From Alphaproteobacteria bacterium (GTDB lineage: Bacteria > Pseudomonadota > Alphaproteobacteria > Sphingomonadales > SMXR01), in assembly GCA_004356215.1 (NCBI GenBank), contig SMXR01000017.1:1-7461 (forward strand): 7,461 nucleotides of DNA. Direction: 5' to 3'. How positions within the stretch are numbered: the stretch's first letter is position 1; the number at the start of each line of letters is the position of its first letter. A program made the position numbers and the translations under genes. The notes under the pieces were generated by a model. The model was not told the origin of the DNA. It did no database searches and saw only the letters and a program-made list of their open reading frames with translations. Shown here in pieces: positions 6,028 to 7,461 of the stretch.

Positions 6028-7461
6028 ATGCACAGCTATCGCACCCACACCTGTGACGACCTGAGGAAAGACCACGTTGGCAGCACCGTCCGCCTCTCTG
6101 GCTGGGTTCACAGGAAACGCGATCACGGCAATCTTTTGTTTGTCGACCTGCGCGATCATTATGGTCTCACCCAGTGCGTTATTGACGTGGATAACCCGGT
6201 GTTCAAGGCGGTCGAAGCGGTGCGCCCGGAAAGCGTCATTACGGTCACAGGTGAAATTGTCCCGCGGAACGAGGATACGGTTAATAAAGACCTGCCAACC
6301 GGTGAGGTTGAACTTGCGATTAAGGAATTCATTGTCCAGGGCCCGGCCGGGGATTTGCCGATGCCGGTGTTTGGAGAGGCGGAATACCCCGAGGACATCC
6401 GCCTGAAATACCGTTTTCTCGATCTTCGGCGTGAGCGCATGCATGCAAATATTGTGCTGCGCTCGCATATTATTTCATCGATCCGGCGGCGCATGACCGA
6501 ACAGGGCTTTCTGGAATTCCAGACCCCGATCCTGACCGCCTCCAGCCCCGAGGGCGCGCGCGATTTTCTGGTGCCATCGCGCCTTCATCCCGGCAAATTT
6601 TATGCGTTGCCCCAGGCCCCCCAGCAATTCAAGCAACTGGTGATGATTTCAGGCTTCGACAAGTATTTCCAGATCGCGCCGTGTTTTCGCGATGAAGATG
6701 CCCGCGCCGACCGCTCGCCGGGAGAATTTTACCAGCTCGATGTCGAGATGTCGTTTGTCACCCAGGAAGATGTTTTCAGTGCCCTGGAGCCTGTGCTTTC
6801 GGGGGTCTTTGAAGAATTTTCCGATGCCAAGATCACCAAGGGGCCGTACCCGCGGATTTCCTACAAGGAATCGCTGCTGAAATACGGCAGCGACAAGCCC
6901 GACTTGCGCAATCCGATTGAAATACAGGACGTCACCGAAATTTTCCGGGGCGGCGGCTTTGGCCTGTTTGCCTCGCTGATTGAAAAGGGCTGCGTTGTCC
7001 GTGCCATTCCGGCACCCGGCGCCGGCGCCCGGGCGCGTTCGTTCTTTGATAAAACCAATGACTGGGCGCGGGGTGAGGGCTATGCCGGGCTCGGTTACAT
7101 CAATATCAAGAACGGCGAAGCTGGCGGCCCGATTGCCAAAAACCTCGGACCTGAAAAAACCGCCGAGCTAAGGAAGCAACTCGCACTAGGCGACAACGAC
7201 GGGGTTTTCTTTTCCGCCGGCAAGGAAAAGGATGCGGCTCTGCTGGCCGGGCTGGCGCGCACCAGGGTCGGGGAGGAATTGGACCTGCTGGCAAAGAATG
7301 AATTCCGTTTCTGCTGGATTGTCGATTATCCGATGTATGCCTACGATGACACCGCGGAAAAGATCGACTTTTCCCACAACCCGTTTTCGATGCCCCAGGG
7401 CGGCCTTGAGGCGCTTGAGAGCGAAGATCCGCTGGATATCCTGGCCTGGCAGTACGACATC
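6028..7461 (+). CDS. aspS: Aspartate--tRNA ligase (3' truncated by window edge)
   Basis: This class IIb synthetase charges tRNA with aspartate. The frame runs open from the ATG at 6028 to the right edge (478 codons); bacterial AspRS is ~590-600 residues, so about 120 residues including motif 3 lie outside. Domains in order: an OB-fold anticodon-binding domain (~residues 1-110, with SGWVHRKRDHGNLLFVDLRD); motif 1 around GFLEFQTP (160-167) followed by SPEGARDF with E175; the LPQAPQQFKQL segment with Q199 and K202 for aspartate recognition; motif 2 FRDEDARADR (220-229) with R221; then a bacterial GAD insertion domain (~300-420), and return to the catalytic fold at DFSHNPFSMP. H33 in RDHG is the residue type seen in nondiscriminating AspRS enzymes, which also aspartylate tRNA-Asn. 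It is divergent from rnd across 175 bp and has its own candidate promoter and GGAG site. Identity is very secure; tRNA specificity is inferred. Confidence 0.97.
   Translation, partial: MHSYRTHTCDDLRKDHVGSTVRLSGWVHRKRDHGNLLFVDLRDHYGLTQCVIDVDNPVFKAVEAVRPESVITVTGEIVPRNEDTVNKDLPTGEVELAIKEFIVQGPAGDLPMPVFGEAEYPEDIRLKYRFLDLRRERMHANIVLRSHIISSIRRRMTEQGFLEFQTPILTASSPEGARDFLVPSRLHPGKFYALPQAPQQFKQLVMISGFDKYFQIAPCFRDEDARADRSPGEFYQLDVEMSFVTQEDVFSALEPVLSGVFEEFSDAKITKGPYPRISYKESLLKYGSDKPDLRNPIEIQDVTEIFRGGGFGLFASLIEKGCVVRAIPAPGAGARARSFFDKTNDWARGEGYAGLGYINIKNGEAGGPIAKNLGPEKTAELRKQLALGDNDGVFFSAGKEKDAALLAGLARTRVGEELDLLAKNEFRFCWIVDYPMYAYDDTAEKIDFSHNPFSMPQGGLEALESEDPLDILAWQYDI

Noticed and set aside
6023..6064. 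13-codon open frame from an ATG just before aspS, a possible leader peptide
   Set aside because: It is out of frame with and overlaps aspS, the GGAG is only one base from its ATG, and it shows no codon run suggesting attenuation.
5989..6468. 159-residue open frame on the minus strand over the start of aspS
   Set aside because: It is antisense to conserved AspRS N-terminal sequence and runs through the aspS leader; no domain is visible.

Overview
The window is a stretch of housekeeping chromosome. It probably comes from an alphaproteobacterium of the Rhodospirillales or a related group. That placement rests on family-level protein resemblance (an HdaA-type DnaA homologue, an alphaproteobacterial-style RNase D, an AspRS of the RDHG / DFSHNPFS type) and on a gene order I recall from that class (AI-2E-family permease, hdaA, ppk, ppx, with rnd and aspS alongside). 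GC content looks moderate (mid-50s by eye), with many A-runs. No tRNA, rRNA, CRISPR array, insertion sequence or phage gene is visible, and no gene is visibly broken.

Layout, left to right. Positions 2-376 (+) hold the C-terminal third of an AI-2E/PerM-family permease whose start lies outside the window. Thirteen bases later a tightly packed run begins: hdaA (390-1046), ppk (1043-3187) and ppx (3184-4674). These three are joined by two ATGA overlaps, so they are almost certainly co-transcribed and translationally coupled. On the opposite strand rnd (5852-4671) converges on ppx, and the two stop codons share the tetranucleotide CTAG. Then a 175-bp divergent intergenic region separates rnd from aspS (6028 onward, +), which is cut by the right edge at about four-fifths of its length.

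How the genes work together. HdaA is expected to act with the DNA sliding clamp to convert DnaA-ATP to DnaA-ADP. Ppk makes polyphosphate from ATP and Ppx degrades it. In E. coli, polyphosphate with Lon has been linked to turnover of DnaA-ADP, so the coupling of hdaA to the polyphosphate enzymes may tie stress metabolism to replication control; here that is a hypothesis. RNase D (3' processing of stable RNAs) and AspRS (tRNA charging) form a separate divergent pair concerned with tRNA.

I found no convincing previously undescribed system. The observations most worth a second look are the coupled hdaA-ppk-ppx cluster, the shared CTAG stop with a possible overlapping ppx terminator, and a dyad in the aspS promoter region.
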